Source: JAXLWB01 sp046328715
GTDB lineage: Bacteria > Chloroflexota > Anaerolineae > Caldilineales > Caldilineaceae
Direction: 5' to 3'
Length of the DNA stretch: 64,000 nucleotides
Assembly (NCBI GenBank): GCA_046328715.1
Contig: JAXLWB010000001.1
Coordinates: 186,001-250,000, forward strand
Shown here in pieces: positions 42,255 to 51,566 of this stretch. Position numbers and translations under genes: made by a program. Position 1 is the first letter of the stretch. Each line of letters opens with the position of its first letter. The notes under the pieces are model-generated. The model did not search any database. It worked only from the letters and a program-made list of their open reading frames with translations, and was not told where the DNA came from.

Positions 42255-42734
42255 TTATGGTTTTCGTCTCCGCCCGAGGCGCGTCTCTTGTCGCTGTTGT
42301 GCTTCGGCAAACCGTGCTTTTTCTTCATCATTTGTCAGCTCAAGCGGCGGAACCTCGGTCGGGCGGCCATCTTCACCGAGAGCGACATAGACGAAATAAG
42401 CAGTGTTTGTGGTTTCGACTTCGCCCGTGCGTAGATTTTCTGTTTCCACCAGCAACTCGACCTCCATGCTGGTTCGTCCGACCCAGGTCATTCGCCCGTG
42501 GACAAAGACCAATCTACCCAACAACACCGGCTTATGAAAGGTGACACTGTCCACCGTTACGGTCACCGCTGGGCGGCGTGCATGGCGTGCGGCAATGATT
42601 CCACCACATTCATCACATAACTTCAAAATCACACCGCCATGCACGTTGCCCAAACTGTTGGAGTGCTCCGGCTGCGGAAAGAGCGTCATGGTCAGCGCTG
42701 TCTCGGCGACGGTGCGTGTGTTACTGTTTTGCAT
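42255..42734 (-). CDS. Acyl-CoA thioesterase (hot-dog fold, YciA/BACH-like)
   Basis: 159 residues. MTLFPQPEHSNSLGNVHGGV with the catalytic Asn/His/Gly region, LKLCDECGGIIAARHARRP, and VTVTVDSVTFHKPVLLGRLV are typical of the acyl-CoA hydrolase hot-dog family. It hydrolyses acyl-CoAs to free acid and CoA. The gene overlaps the upstream glycosyltransferase gene by 43 bp and is followed after 1 bp by galT; such tight packing is operon-like although the functions differ. Confidence 0.9.
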   Translation of the reverse strand: MQNSNTRTVAETALTMTLFPQPEHSNSLGNVHGGVILKLCDECGGIIAARHARRPAVTVTVDSVTFHKPVLLGRLVFVHGRMTWVGRTSMEVELLVETENLRTGEVETTNTAYFVYVALGEDGRPTEVPPLELTNDEEKARFAEAQQRQETRLGRRRKP

Positions 42735-43891
42735 AAATTTCCAATCTCTAATTCTTTTCGATAAGCCTCGATCAACTGCTCGGCACTTCGCTCCCAGGTG
42801 AATTGTGCGGCGTTGATAAGCGCAGCTCTACGATATTGTTGTCGAAGTTGGCTATCTTCCGCTAATTTGAGGATCCCTGTCACAATACTTTCTACATCCG
42901 TGGCCTGAACATAGAGCGCACCCTCGCCTCCTGCTTCGGGCAGGCAAGAATTGTCGGCGGTCAACACAGCTGCACCACACGCCTGCGCCTCCAGAATCGG
43001 CAGGCCGAAGCCTTCGTAGAGCGAAGGATAGGCGAAAAACTCCGCAGCCGAAAAAAGCGTGGGCAAATCCGCATCGTCAATAAAGCCAGGAAAGAGCACA
43101 AGATCTTGCAACTGTAGCTCGCTCACCTTGGCAAAGATGCTCTCGTAAAGCCAACCTTTGCTACCGCCGATCACCAGTCGGTGGGGCAGGTGCGCTTTGT
43201 CTCGGGCGATAGCAAATGCTTCGATTAGCCGGGCGAAATTTTTACGTGGCTCCAGACGGCTGAGTGCAAAGATAAAGGGTTGATCCCCAATTTTATACTT
43301 GGCACGCGCAGCTTGCCATTTTTCCGTGTCTTGTACCGGTTGAAAGCGCTGATGATCCACTGCACCCTGCACCACGCTGATCTTCTCTGGCGCTACCTGC
43401 CACTGCTCTTGCAGATCCTTGGCTGTGTTATAGCTGTCGGCCAAAATATGGTCACTGCGGCGCACGCTGGCCGGCACAACCACATTTAGATAGCGATGCA
43501 GCGAAGGCATCGCCGCATCAGGATAGAAGAGAAAAGCCAGATCGTGAACTGTCAACAACTTGCGGCGCGCAGCAGAAGGGGCTAGGACAAAATCGGTAGC
43601 GTGGAAGAGATCGATTGGACAACCTGTAAACCAATCCACACGCGGAACGGGTGAACCAAGGCGATGCCAGATGCGCACCATATTCCGTTCATCGAGTGGC
43701 GTTGTGTGTAGTGGTAAAGGGGCCGCCTTACGATCTGCCTCGCTTACCCTCCCTACGACGAACAAGTGAATCTCCCAACCGGTTGCCGCGTCGAGTAAGC
43801 CCTGAACCTGCCCTCGTATAATCCGTCCAATCCCAGCTTGTTGACGAACGGCGGGCGTATAGTCGATGACGATCCGTGGCGGGCGGCTCAT
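42692..43891 (-). CDS. Glycosyltransferase family 4 protein
   Basis: 399 residues. GT-B fold: an N-terminal acceptor domain (VIDYTPAVRQQAGIGRIIRG, with ATDFVLAPSAARRKLLTVHD) and a donor domain with FALSRLEPRKNFARLIEAF, PGFIDDADLPTLFSAAEFFA, and PSLYEGFGLPILEAQACGAA (the nucleotide-sugar Glu motif). It probably builds an envelope or exopolysaccharide. GtrA-like and O-antigen-ligase-like genes lie upstream on the same strand, supporting a glycan role. The last ~40 bp overlap the thioesterase gene. Confidence 0.92.
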   Translation of the reverse strand: MSRPPRIVIDYTPAVRQQAGIGRIIRGQVQGLLDAATGWEIHLFVVGRVSEADRKAAPLPLHTTPLDERNMVRIWHRLGSPVPRVDWFTGCPIDLFHATDFVLAPSAARRKLLTVHDLAFLFYPDAAMPSLHRYLNVVVPASVRRSDHILADSYNTAKDLQEQWQVAPEKISVVQGAVDHQRFQPVQDTEKWQAARAKYKIGDQPFIFALSRLEPRKNFARLIEAFAIARDKAHLPHRLVIGGSKGWLYESIFAKVSELQLQDLVLFPGFIDDADLPTLFSAAEFFAYPSLYEGFGLPILEAQACGAAVLTADNSCLPEAGGEGALYVQATDVESIVTGILKLAEDSQLRQQYRRAALINAAQFTWERSAEQLIEAYRKELEIGNLCKTVTHAPSPRQR

Positions 43892-43900
43892 GGTTGGAAA

Positions 43901-43952
43901 AGATGAAGTGATGACTGGATGAATAGAAGGTCATCCTGTCATCACTTCATCT
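43901..43952. repeat. 22-bp hairpin between glycosyltransferase and GtrA genes
   Basis: AGATGAAGTGATGACTGGAT(GA) at 43901-43922 pairs with 43931-43952 with a single mismatch; arms consist of GATGA-type units. Confidence 0.92.
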
Positions 43953-43954
43953 GG

Positions 43955-44452
43955 TCAAGTACTTGGTTCTGATGAAAGCTTGGAGAGACCTCGATATGTC
44001 CACAGGCGGTTGATGGCAAAGTTCCAGAAGAGAACAACGCCGATGGCGACTGCGAGGGCAAAATTGTAGCTCAAGGCATGGCCTAAACGTTGTTGGCCCA
44101 CCAGTTGGATCCAGGTCTGCTCCAGAAGTCTGTGTATAGTGGTAAAGACAAACTGGTTAACGACCAAACCCACAACGCTGACAATGGCAAATTGTGCCAA
44201 TTGAAGCCCAGCATTGCGTTGGCGACTTTCAGGAAAGGTCCAACGGCGATTTAACAGGAAGTTTTGTAAAACTGCTGCGATAAAGCCAAAAGGATTCGCC
44301 ATTTGTTCACTGATGCCGACCAACTGCACCAGAATATTGACAATACTAAAATGGGTAACCGCTCCCGCGACGCCTACAGTGGCAAACTTTATAAAACGTT
44401 TTGCCTCGGCACGATGTTGAGAGGCAAGCCCAAGAGAATCAGCGACTTTCAC
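43955..44452 (-). CDS. GtrA family membrane protein
   Basis: 165 residues with four membrane helices: FIKFATVGVAGAVTHFSIVN, QMANPFGFIAAVLQNFLLNR, FAIVSVVGLVVNQFVFTTIH, and AVAIGVVLFWNFAINRLWTY, where NFLLNRRWTF and NFAINRLWTY are the family's duplicated signature. GtrA-like proteins are thought to move or flip polyprenyl-linked sugars. The gene overlaps the 3' end of the O-antigen ligase-like gene by 14 bp. Confidence 0.9.
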   Translation of the reverse strand: MKVADSLGLASQHRAEAKRFIKFATVGVAGAVTHFSIVNILVQLVGISEQMANPFGFIAAVLQNFLLNRRWTFPESRQRNAGLQLAQFAIVSVVGLVVNQFVFTTIHRLLEQTWIQLVGQQRLGHALSYNFALAVAIGVVLFWNFAINRLWTYRGLSKLSSEPST

Positions 44453-45970
44453 GATAAGACCTCATAGGATAAAGCACTGCAATCCACAGTGCCAGGTGCA
44501 AATAAATCCCCTGAACAAAGAGATTGTCAAAAATATTATGAACAGCTAAATGAACAAAAATAGCCAACACCCCGAGAATCAACGCACTGCGCCATGCATC
44601 ATGATCGCGTTTGGCCCTACTCCATTGACGGAGTGACCAGCCGCCTAAGAGCAGCCAGAAACCCAAATAAGCAAAAAAACCTAGAAGCCCACTTTCGGCC
44701 AGCACGTTTAGGTAAATATTATGCGCATGGCCCAACGCTTCATCCCAACCAGGTACCTTTACCACAGGATAGACAACCGCATAATTGCCAGGACCGACAC
44801 CGATCCAAGGTGACCGCTCCCACATTCGTACCGCCGCCACCCAATGGGCGATGCGTTCAACCACTGCAAAATTCTCGTCCGTAAGCGGCTGACTGAGCAC
44901 ATCAGTCAATCCAAGGTAAGTTGGCAAATCACTGAGGCGGCTGGCAATGGGCGCTGGTACAATCGAAGGCTGAATGCTCCCTGCCAGCACAAGCAGTGCA
45001 AGGGTGACCAGGATCACCACCCCAATCATGGCACTTTTGCGATTGCGCAGAAAAATCACAACCGCCAGCGCTGCTAGCGCACCAAACCACCCTCCGCGAC
45101 TCCAACTGAGCAGTAAACCAAGTCCGATCAGGCTACTACTTACGCCACCAACGACAAGCCAAGAAATTGGTGACTGCAATGCAAAAAGACGAGAAATGTG
45201 TCGATTCCCGCTCTCTGCTCTCCACTCTCCTACGCACTCAATACTGCACAGCAGCAGACTGAGCGCCACCGGCAAGGTCAATCCCAGGTATCCAGCATAG
45301 GGATTAGGCTGATTGTAGCTGCCATAAGCCCGCATATAGCGCCCCAAAAAAGAAACCACTCTGGCCCGATGTGAAAAACAAACTGATAAAGCCCGAGCAG
45401 CCCCTGCAATGCTCCGCCAGCCAGCAACGCCAACACAAGCCAATAGCGACCCCATGCAGGGATCATACACTGGACCAGCAAGATAACAAGTGCAAATTCT
45501 ACCCATTTTAACACTTCTCGTGTCGCTTCACCGAAATCAGTTGCGTAAAGCAACGCAACATAAAGGATGACCGCATAGAGGAGAGTGACAACCACTGGCG
45601 TTGAAAAGCGCAAATGAAGCGATCGTCGGCGTACACCATCGGCAAACCAGAGCGCAACGGCGGCGGCAATAAATCCTTCAGCACCACTGATGGGACCAAC
45701 TTTAACGCTGCTGACAAAGGGTAACAGTGCGGCCAAGAGTGGCCAGATCAACCAAGGAGAAATTAGAAGCAACGCTGCGCCCCAGCCCAGCGCTGCACCG
45801 ACAAGCACAAATGACAGAGGTAGTTTGGCAATTAACCAGGCAATCCCGACCAGTGTTAACCAGCCCAGCCAGAACCAACCTCGCCCAAGGCCGGGGCTGT
45901 CAAATGTCCCCCCTCCTGCAAAGCGAGTCGCTGGCCAAGTGGTAAGAAATGTGCGGACGTTGGTTATCAT
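44439..45970 (-). pseudogene. O-antigen ligase / polymerase-like gene split by a frameshift
   Basis: Two overlapping minus-strand frames make one protein. The first (45970 to about 45350) encodes an N-terminal membrane part ending YQFVFHIGPEWFLFW; the second (about 45350 to 44439) continues GRYMRAYGSYNQPNPYAGYL through IGLGLLLSWSRGGWFGALAA to HAHNIYLNVLAESGLLGFFA, the Wzy_C/WaaL signature. The junction lies at the homopolymers C4A6 (45342-45351 on the plus strand; T6G4 in the gene). One extra base there restores the frame. It is either a true frameshift or a sequencing/assembly indel. The intact product would be a ~500-residue ligase or polymerase of surface glycans, fitting the neighbouring glycan genes. 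Confidence 0.85.
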
Positions 45971-46088
45971 ACTGAATCGCAGTATAGTGCAGGCTGAAGC
46001 AAGTGATCAAACCGGAGAAGGATCGTTACGTTCTTGAAGTTTTCGCTTGACTCGTACTGCTTAAACAAAGTAGGTTGTCAATCCTATT

Positions 46089-46140
46089 CCGGGAAGGCTC
46101 TAGTAATGGACTTTCTTAAGTGCAAACCCTCCCGGAAGTG
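46089..46140. repeat. CCGGGAAGG hairpin in a 380-bp intergenic region
   Basis: CCGGGAAGG (46089-46097) and CCCTCCCGG (46127-46135). The same order of motifs (CCGGGAAGG, TCTA, ACTTTCTT, CCCT..CCCGGAAGTG) recurs at 62390-62443, so the two are copies of one element. The rest of 45971-46354 holds no gene; short GTAATTCGTATTCCGTAACT-type repeats lie just before the M28 gene. Confidence 0.75.
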
Positions 46141-46354
46141 TGCAAAATTACTCTGTTATCATGAGCTAGGAAGCTGGCCGCAACTTTCTCTGTTGCCCAA
46201 TCGTCACAAAGATAGAGCCTACATCGTCTCTCAGTGCCCCGCACATTCGTAAGGGGTTGGGCTATAAACCAAAACGAATAACGATGAAAATTACCAATGG
46301 ACTCGTAATTCGTATTCCGTAACTCGTATTTCCAGAATACTCTAGAGGAGTTCT

Positions 46355-48574
46355 ATGCAGCGAAACCGTCCACTCTATGGATTCATGGCCCTGATCATCG
46401 TGTTGGCCTTTGTCGGCTGGCGCAATGCCAATCCTACTGCTCAGGCTGCTAACTTACTTCAATCTACGACCTCAGCTCCCCGCTTTGGTCCAGTGTTATT
46501 TTTGATCCGTGCCAATCCACTGGCTCTGCCAGTAACCTTGCCGCCAACAGTTGTCTTTCATGCACAAATTGCAGGAGGCGAAAGCCCGCAATATGTAGCC
46601 AGCGGCGGCATGAATGATTTTGTCTCCCTCAAGGCAAATGGCGTTGAGGTCATCCTACTGGATGAGGATACGACTGGTGATGTCTATTATTTTGCCGATG
46701 GCCAGGCCCCCAATGCCAAAGCATCGATTCAAACCCTGGGTAAGCTTCTGCTTGAGCAAGAACAGCAACTGCTCTTTTCTGTGACTGTTGGACAGGAAGT
46801 AAAGGTTTGGGAAACGCTTGCCGCCAACGGCATCTGGATTTCAGCACTGACTGCCGATCCGTTGGTCTTGGCCACCGAGCCGAATGTTGAAGCCGCCTCG
46901 CCTCGGTTTATTGATGAATTACCCAGTCAGACAGTCACTGATCTGATCAATCAGTTAAGTGCCAACGAGATCTACAACTACACCGCTGCCCAGGCAGGCA
47001 ATACTCCCGTGACAATCAACGGCCAGCAGGTGACGATCAAAAGCCGTTATACCTTTGCCAGTGACATGCACTATGCCGAACAGTACCTCTTTGACTTTTT
47101 CTCCCAGCTCGGCTTGAACACTAGCTACTTTAATTGGACCTATGGAGCCTACAGCGGCAAAAATGTGATCGCCGAACTACCTGGGGTGGTCTCACCCAGT
47201 CGCATTTGGCTCATCGGCGGCCATTTTGACACGATTTCCCAGAACCCATACTATGATTCACCTGGAGCAGACGACAACGGTACGGGCGTCGCCGCCACCA
47301 TGGCGATTGCTCGCATCCTCAGCCAATACCGTTTTGCAGACACGATCCGTTTTGTCGCTTTCTCAGGTGAAGAAGAGGGACAGTGGGGCAGCAAAGTCTA
47401 TGCACACGATCTGCGCCTGCGTGGTGAGGACATCGTTGGCTATATCAACCTCGACATGATTGGCTGGGATAGCAACAGCGATAACGTAATGGAGATTCAC
47501 ACTGGCTACGGTCCCAAGTCGAATGCACTGGGCGCGCAGTTTGTTGCCACCAACGAGCGCTATGGTCAAGGGCTGACCGTCGAAGTCAAGTCGAGCACAG
47601 CCAGCCGCTTTTCCGATCATTCACCCTTCTGGGACAATGACTACGGGGCCTTCCTGGTGATTGAGAACTACTTTTACGATGCGCCACGCGCTGCCGACAA
47701 GCATCCCTGGAATCACACCACGGGCGATATTTTGTCGCGGGTGCCATTTGACTACGTGTTGCGGATCGGTCGCACCGCCATGGCCATGTTGATCGAATCG
47801 GCAGCGCTGCAAGAGGGAACGCCAACCGTAACTCCTACCACTGACCCGAATGTGACACCGTCACCCACAAGCACGCAAACGCCCACGCCGAGTGTGACGC
47901 CAACGCTAGTACCGGGCAGTTGTAGCAATCTTCTGACCAATGGGGATCTGGAAGGAACCAATGGCTGGAGCTTTGGCACCACACCCTACGCTGCTGGTAT
48001 TGTTCCTTCCCCTGTTCACAATGGCCAATGGGCGCTGCGTATGGGACTGCCAGCCGAGGTTTCCAATCGAACTGCCCATTCCTCTGCCTATCAACTTGTG
48101 GCCATTCCTGCTGACGCCGCACAGGTCATGCTGCGCTATTGGGAGAAAACAGGCGGCAGCCAAGATGGCGCTGATTATCATGAAGCGCTGCTGCTGGACA
48201 GCGGTTACAACGTTCTTCACCTCATCGACCGCAGCTTTGCAGCTGGCAATGATAGCTGGACGGAACGGAACTTTGACTTGACCGCCTATCGGGGTCAAAC
48301 CGTAGTAGTCTATCTCAACGTCTATAACGACGGCACGGGAACGCAGCAATGGAACTACGTTGATGACATCGCTCTGCTTTCCTGTAGCGCTGGCACGCCT
48401 GAACCGACCGCTACTCTGACACCCACGGCGACCGAAACACCAACCACGATTACAACACCTACAGCCACTGGTGAGCCGACCGTCACCGAAACACCAACTG
48501 TCACAGTAACTCCGGGTGGCACGATTCCACCTGATGGCAGTGAGAAAGTCTTTCTACCAGTTGTTAGCCGTTGA
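46355..48574 (+). CDS. Secreted M28 family zinc peptidase with beta-sandwich module
   Basis: 739 residues; AGAGGAG lies 6 nt upstream of ATG 46355. Signal peptide MALIIVLAFVGWRNANPTAQ. The peptidase domain (about 200-485) has zinc ligands in IGGHFDTISQN and SPGADDNGTGVAA, catalytic Glu in FSGEEEGQWGS, then NLDMIGWDSN and SRFSDHSPFWDN. A Thr/Pro linker follows (TPTVTPTTDPNVTPSPTSTQ), a jelly-roll module (NLLTNGDLEGTNGWSF ... WNYVDDIALLSC), another Thr/Pro linker and the terminal KVFLPVVSR. It probably acts outside the cell as an aminopeptidase. The last motif resembles one in the large subtilase. Confidence 0.92.
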   Translation: MQRNRPLYGFMALIIVLAFVGWRNANPTAQAANLLQSTTSAPRFGPVLFLIRANPLALPVTLPPTVVFHAQIAGGESPQYVASGGMNDFVSLKANGVEVILLDEDTTGDVYYFADGQAPNAKASIQTLGKLLLEQEQQLLFSVTVGQEVKVWETLAANGIWISALTADPLVLATEPNVEAASPRFIDELPSQTVTDLINQLSANEIYNYTAAQAGNTPVTINGQQVTIKSRYTFASDMHYAEQYLFDFFSQLGLNTSYFNWTYGAYSGKNVIAELPGVVSPSRIWLIGGHFDTISQNPYYDSPGADDNGTGVAATMAIARILSQYRFADTIRFVAFSGEEEGQWGSKVYAHDLRLRGEDIVGYINLDMIGWDSNSDNVMEIHTGYGPKSNALGAQFVATNERYGQGLTVEVKSSTASRFSDHSPFWDNDYGAFLVIENYFYDAPRAADKHPWNHTTGDILSRVPFDYVLRIGRTAMAMLIESAALQEGTPTVTPTTDPNVTPSPTSTQTPTPSVTPTLVPGSCSNLLTNGDLEGTNGWSFGTTPYAAGIVPSPVHNGQWALRMGLPAEVSNRTAHSSAYQLVAIPADAAQVMLRYWEKTGGSQDGADYHEALLLDSGYNVLHLIDRSFAAGNDSWTERNFDLTAYRGQTVVVYLNVYNDGTGTQQWNYVDDIALLSCSAGTPEPTATLTPTATETPTTITTPTATGEPTVTETPTVTVTPGGTIPPDGSEKVFLPVVSR

Positions 48575-48582
48575 GGTGAAGT

Positions 48583-48650
48583 GAGACAGTGGGACAGTAA
48601 GACAGTAATTCAGTAGTTCAGTCACTGACTTACTGTCTCACTGATTAACA
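48583..48650. repeat. Short-repeat hairpin (GACAGTA units) after M28 gene
   Basis: GTGAGACAGTGGGACAGTAA on the left; CTGACTTACTGTCTCACTGA on the right, imperfectly complementary. It sits 9 bp after the M28 stop codon. Confidence 0.8.
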
Positions 48651-48661
48651 ATTGTATGCCG

Positions 48662-48718
48662 CATAAAAAAAGATGACCGGGTGACAAGGCAGAATTTCTT
48701 CACCTTGTCACCCGGTCA
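48662..48718 (-). terminator. Rho-independent terminator of tRNA-Ser
   Basis: On the minus strand TGACCGGGTGACAAGG (48718-48703) pairs perfectly with CCTTGTCACCCGGTCA (48689-48674), and TCTTTTTTTA follows. It is the clearest case in which a repeat-type hairpin of this window ends with a T-run. Confidence 0.9.
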
Positions 48719-48722
48719 AACG

Positions 48723-48815
<93 letters not shown>

Positions 48816-48900
48816 ATGCGGAGGTGATAGTATAGCATGGTCTGTGGGAGGACTCAACTTTTTCACGTACTGAAGGTTGGTTTCGTATAGATACGCCATC

Positions 48901-48953
48901 AGAGCCCCGCACCTCAGTAAGGGACATTTTCCCTTACTGACGTGCGGGGCTCT
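48901..48953. repeat. 23-bp GC-rich hairpin at 3' end of lacI gene
   Basis: AGAGCCCCGCACCTCAGTAA(GGG) pairs with (CCC)TTACTGACGTGCGGGGCT(CT) with one C/C mismatch, 7-nt loop. It ends 3 nt from the lacI stop codon. Related by compensatory changes to the hairpins at 12008 and 55554. Confidence 0.92.
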
Positions 48954-48955
48954 GA

Positions 48956-49978
48956 CTATTTCGCTCTACAAGGTCCCGTCGAAGAGCGCACGACCAGATC
49001 TACAGGAAAGGTAATCGTCCTGGCAGGTAATTCTCCTTTGGACTGAACCAATTGCAGGATGGTACGTCCGGCCAGTGCACCGATCTCAGCACGCGAAGAC
49101 TGCACAGTCGTTAGCGGTGGCGAGAAGTAGGCCGCGCTGGCAATATCATCGTAGCCTACCACCGAAAGGTCGTTTGGAACCTTCAGGCCGGCCCGATGTA
49201 TGGCGTGAAGTGCGCCCATGGCCAGAATATCGTTGTGGGTGAAAACTGCGGTGGGTGGCTTCTCCAGCGCTAGCAATTGCTGCATCGCCGTTGCCCCTGC
49301 TGCTTGACTTGTGGTCGAACATTCCACCAACAGTGCAGGATCAAACGGAATGCCTGCGGCATCCAATGCATCTCGATAGCCATCGTAACGCTTTGAACTA
49401 AGCGCACTCGTCGGCTGGCGGCGGATCAAGGCAATCCGTTGATGGCCCAAATCAATCAAGTGCTGGGTGGCAATAAACCCGCCTTGCAATTCGTCACTGG
49501 CAATGCAATGGACACCTGGGAGATCATGTTCGAGGACAATTACTGGAATCTGTGCTTGGAGCAGTGGCTCGATCAGTGCCAACGGTTCGCAATGAGGAAT
49601 GATCACGACGCCGTCTACCTGTTTGGCACGCAGGAGTTGAACCAGTTGCTGCTCACGTTCGTGTCTACGCTCACTGTTGCACAGCAAGAGCAGAAAGCCC
49701 TCTTTCTGGCAGGCTATCTCCAACTCGTGGGCAATTTCAGCAAAGACTGGATTAATAATGTTGGGAATAATCAGCCCGATGGTCGAGCTTTGTTGCAGAC
49801 GCAGCCCGCGTGCCATCTCATTCGGATAGTAGCCCAACTCCGAGATCGCTGCTTCAACTCGGGCGCGTGTATCTTGCGAGACCGGGCGTGGACCATGATT
49901 GAGCACATAGGAAACAGTAGCCACAGAGACGCCAGCACGCTCTGCAACATCCTTGTGGGTAACTCGTCTCGATGTCAT
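48956..49978 (-). CDS. LacI family transcriptional regulator 1
   Basis: 340 residues. N-terminal helix-turn-helix THKDVAERAGVSVATVSYVL and hinge region, then a periplasmic-binding-protein-like effector domain (TIGLIIPNIINPVFAEIAHE, VDGVVIIPH, FTHNDILAMGAL, VVGYDDIASAAYFSPPLTTV). It probably represses the sugar/inositol genes encoded next to it; a fitting LacI-type operator lies at 55463-55482 in front of the binding-protein gene. The effector would be a sugar or polyol. It lies downstream of repeat copy C. Confidence 0.93.
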   Translation of the reverse strand: MTSRRVTHKDVAERAGVSVATVSYVLNHGPRPVSQDTRARVEAAISELGYYPNEMARGLRLQQSSTIGLIIPNIINPVFAEIAHELEIACQKEGFLLLLCNSERRHEREQQLVQLLRAKQVDGVVIIPHCEPLALIEPLLQAQIPVIVLEHDLPGVHCIASDELQGGFIATQHLIDLGHQRIALIRRQPTSALSSKRYDGYRDALDAAGIPFDPALLVECSTTSQAAGATAMQQLLALEKPPTAVFTHNDILAMGALHAIHRAGLKVPNDLSVVGYDDIASAAYFSPPLTTVQSSRAEIGALAGRTILQLVQSKGELPARTITFPVDLVVRSSTGPCRAK

Positions 49979-50010
49979 GCTCGGTTGATCCTACGTCCTT
50001 GATCCATTTG

Positions 50011-50142
50011 AACCCCACCCTAACCCTCCCATGATAGAGGGAGGGGACTGTCACATAATGACAGTGTTACCTAGACAAAAGATTATTCATAATCTACCCC
50101 GTCACGTTCCCTCCCTTAACAAGGGAGGGCTAGGGTGGGGTT
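50011..50142. repeat. Large inverted-repeat element, copy C
   Basis: Left end ACCCCACCCTAACCCTCCC with hairpin to GAGGGAGGGG; right end GTTCCCTCCC... GGGAGGGCTAGGGTGGGG. It shares both ends and the internal GTCAC segments with copies A and B but has no gene inside. It fills the gap between two minus-strand genes, ending 3 bp from the stop of the oxidoreductase gene. Confidence 0.85.
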
Positions 50143-50144
50143 CT

Positions 50145-51152
50145 TTATTCCGGATGCCAATAGTTGATCTTCACGGGCCGATTGCTATGAAGCGATTCAA
50201 CGGCGGCCTCAGCGATCATCTGTGCTCGTAGCCCATCCAACAAGGTTGGGTAAGCGGTAGCTTTGCCTTCAATCGAAGAGATAAAGGCATCCAACGCCAG
50301 CCCAAAACTTGGCTGCATGCGCTCGAACCAGCCAGCATGCAGCCCTTCTGATATTACCTTTTTGCCACGGTATAAGGAAACTTCACGCGTCGGCTTGCGA
50401 TTGGATTGGACCATACCATCCGAACCAAAGACCTCGATCCGCTCATCATAGCCGTAGGCCGAACGGCGACTGTTATCGATGTGGCAGAAGACTCCGCTCG
50501 CCATCTTCAAGATGAGCATGGAGGTATCTACATCGCCTGCCTCACCGATAGCTGGATCGATCAATGCTGCTCCAGTGGCATAGACTTCGATTGGCGCTTC
50601 GCCCGCCAGCCAGCAAGCGAGATCGAAGAAGTGGATGGTCTGATCACGGAATTGACCGCCTGACACCTTGACATAGCTGATCGGCGGTGGTTGCGGACCC
50701 CGTGAGGTCAGATGCATCAATTCAATCTTGCCGATCTCACCATTCTGGATTGCTTCACGCACGCCCAGGTGATTGGGATCGAAGCGGCGGCTGAATCCGA
50801 TCAAGATTGGAATGTTGCTCCGGTGCGCCTGCTGTACGACGCTTTTTACCCGATTGATGTCCAGATCGATTGGCTTTTCGCAATAAGCGGGCTTGCCATG
50901 CTGGATGGCGCTGCTCAACAGGGCGGCGTGGGTGTTAGTTGAAGAGGCGATCAACACTGCATCGACATCATCCGCCGTCCAGACTTCCTCGGGGCTGGTC
51001 GCTACTTTTGAACCGTGTTGCGCTGCCAGCGACTCAGCCGCTGCTTGATTTACATCGTAAATGGTTTGGAGTTTGGCACGTGGGTGGGCGGCAATGTTGT
51101 TGCCATGAATTTTCCCGATAAAACCTGCACCAAAAAGAGCAAATCGCATCAT
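50145..51152 (-). CDS. Gfo/Idh/MocA oxidoreductase, inositol 2-dehydrogenase-like
   Basis: 335 residues. Rossmann motif FALFGAGFIGKIHGNNIAAH, then VDAVLIASSTNTHAALLSSA, catalytic CEKPIDLD (Lys), GFSRRFDPNHLGVREAIQNG, and DQTIHFFDLACWLAGE with the catalytic Asp/His pair. The pattern fits IolG-type myo-inositol or scyllo-inositol dehydrogenases; exact substrate unproven. It lies downstream of an RbsABC-type transporter and a truncated relative, upstream of lacI 1, so it probably acts on the imported polyol. Confidence 0.87.
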   Translation of the reverse strand: MMRFALFGAGFIGKIHGNNIAAHPRAKLQTIYDVNQAAAESLAAQHGSKVATSPEEVWTADDVDAVLIASSTNTHAALLSSAIQHGKPAYCEKPIDLDINRVKSVVQQAHRSNIPILIGFSRRFDPNHLGVREAIQNGEIGKIELMHLTSRGPQPPPISYVKVSGGQFRDQTIHFFDLACWLAGEAPIEVYATGAALIDPAIGEAGDVDTSMLILKMASGVFCHIDNSRRSAYGYDERIEVFGSDGMVQSNRKPTREVSLYRGKKVISEGLHAGWFERMQPSFGLALDAFISSIEGKATAYPTLLDGLRAQMIAEAAVESLHSNRPVKINYWHPE

Positions 51153-51475
51153 AAGTACCCCGTGACCTCGTATAGGTAATTGTTGGCAATTGCATAGTGA
51201 CTGTTGTACAACGTGATGATGCTAATCACCTCAATGCAGTTGGCGCGTTTGGTTTCCTTCTCGGTCATCTCTTGCCAATCCGTATAGCGACGATAGACGG
51301 GGATTTCTAGAGAGGCGGCAAACTCCTGGCTGCGTTGGGCGTTGATGGCAAAGACTCCCCTTACCAGTTCATAGCGTCCATCAACGGAGGCGGCGGTGCG
51401 GTGAGTCGCTCCATTATTCGAACCAGGGCCGCCGCCGACCATGCCCAAGCGTAGTTTTCGTGGTGATTCGGTCAT
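51149..51475 (-). pseudogene. Truncated Gfo/Idh/MocA oxidoreductase remnant
   Basis: 108 codons. RLGMVGGGPGSNNGATHRTA, then DGRYELVRGVFAINAQRSQE match the N-terminus of ~390-residue Gfo/Idh proteins (GMVGGG...A.HR.A..LDGRYELVAG.FS). After SIITLYNSHYAIANNYLYEV the frame ends; the catalytic Lys region and the whole C-terminal domain are missing. It overlaps the start of the intact oxidoreductase by 4 bp, as though an internal deletion joined the two. It could still be translated, but not as an enzyme. Confidence 0.8.
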
Positions 51476-51483
51476 GATCTGTA

Positions 51484-51562
51484 GAGGATAGTGGGACAGT
51501 GGGACAGTAGAACAGTAGGACGGTAAAACTGTTCTACTGTTCTACAATCTCACTGTCTCATT
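51484..51562. repeat. Short-repeat hairpin (GGACAGTA units)
   Basis: AGTGGGACAGTGGGACAGTA on the left, CTGTTCTACTGTTCTACAAT and CACTGTCTCA on the right. It lies between two minus-strand genes of the transporter cluster. Confidence 0.85.
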
Positions 51563-51566
51563 GGAT

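Noticed and set aside
45342..45351. Programmed -1 ribosomal frameshift in the O-antigen ligase
   Set aside because: No proper X-XXY-YYZ heptamer in the zero frame and no clear downstream pseudoknot; an indel or homopolymer variation is simpler.
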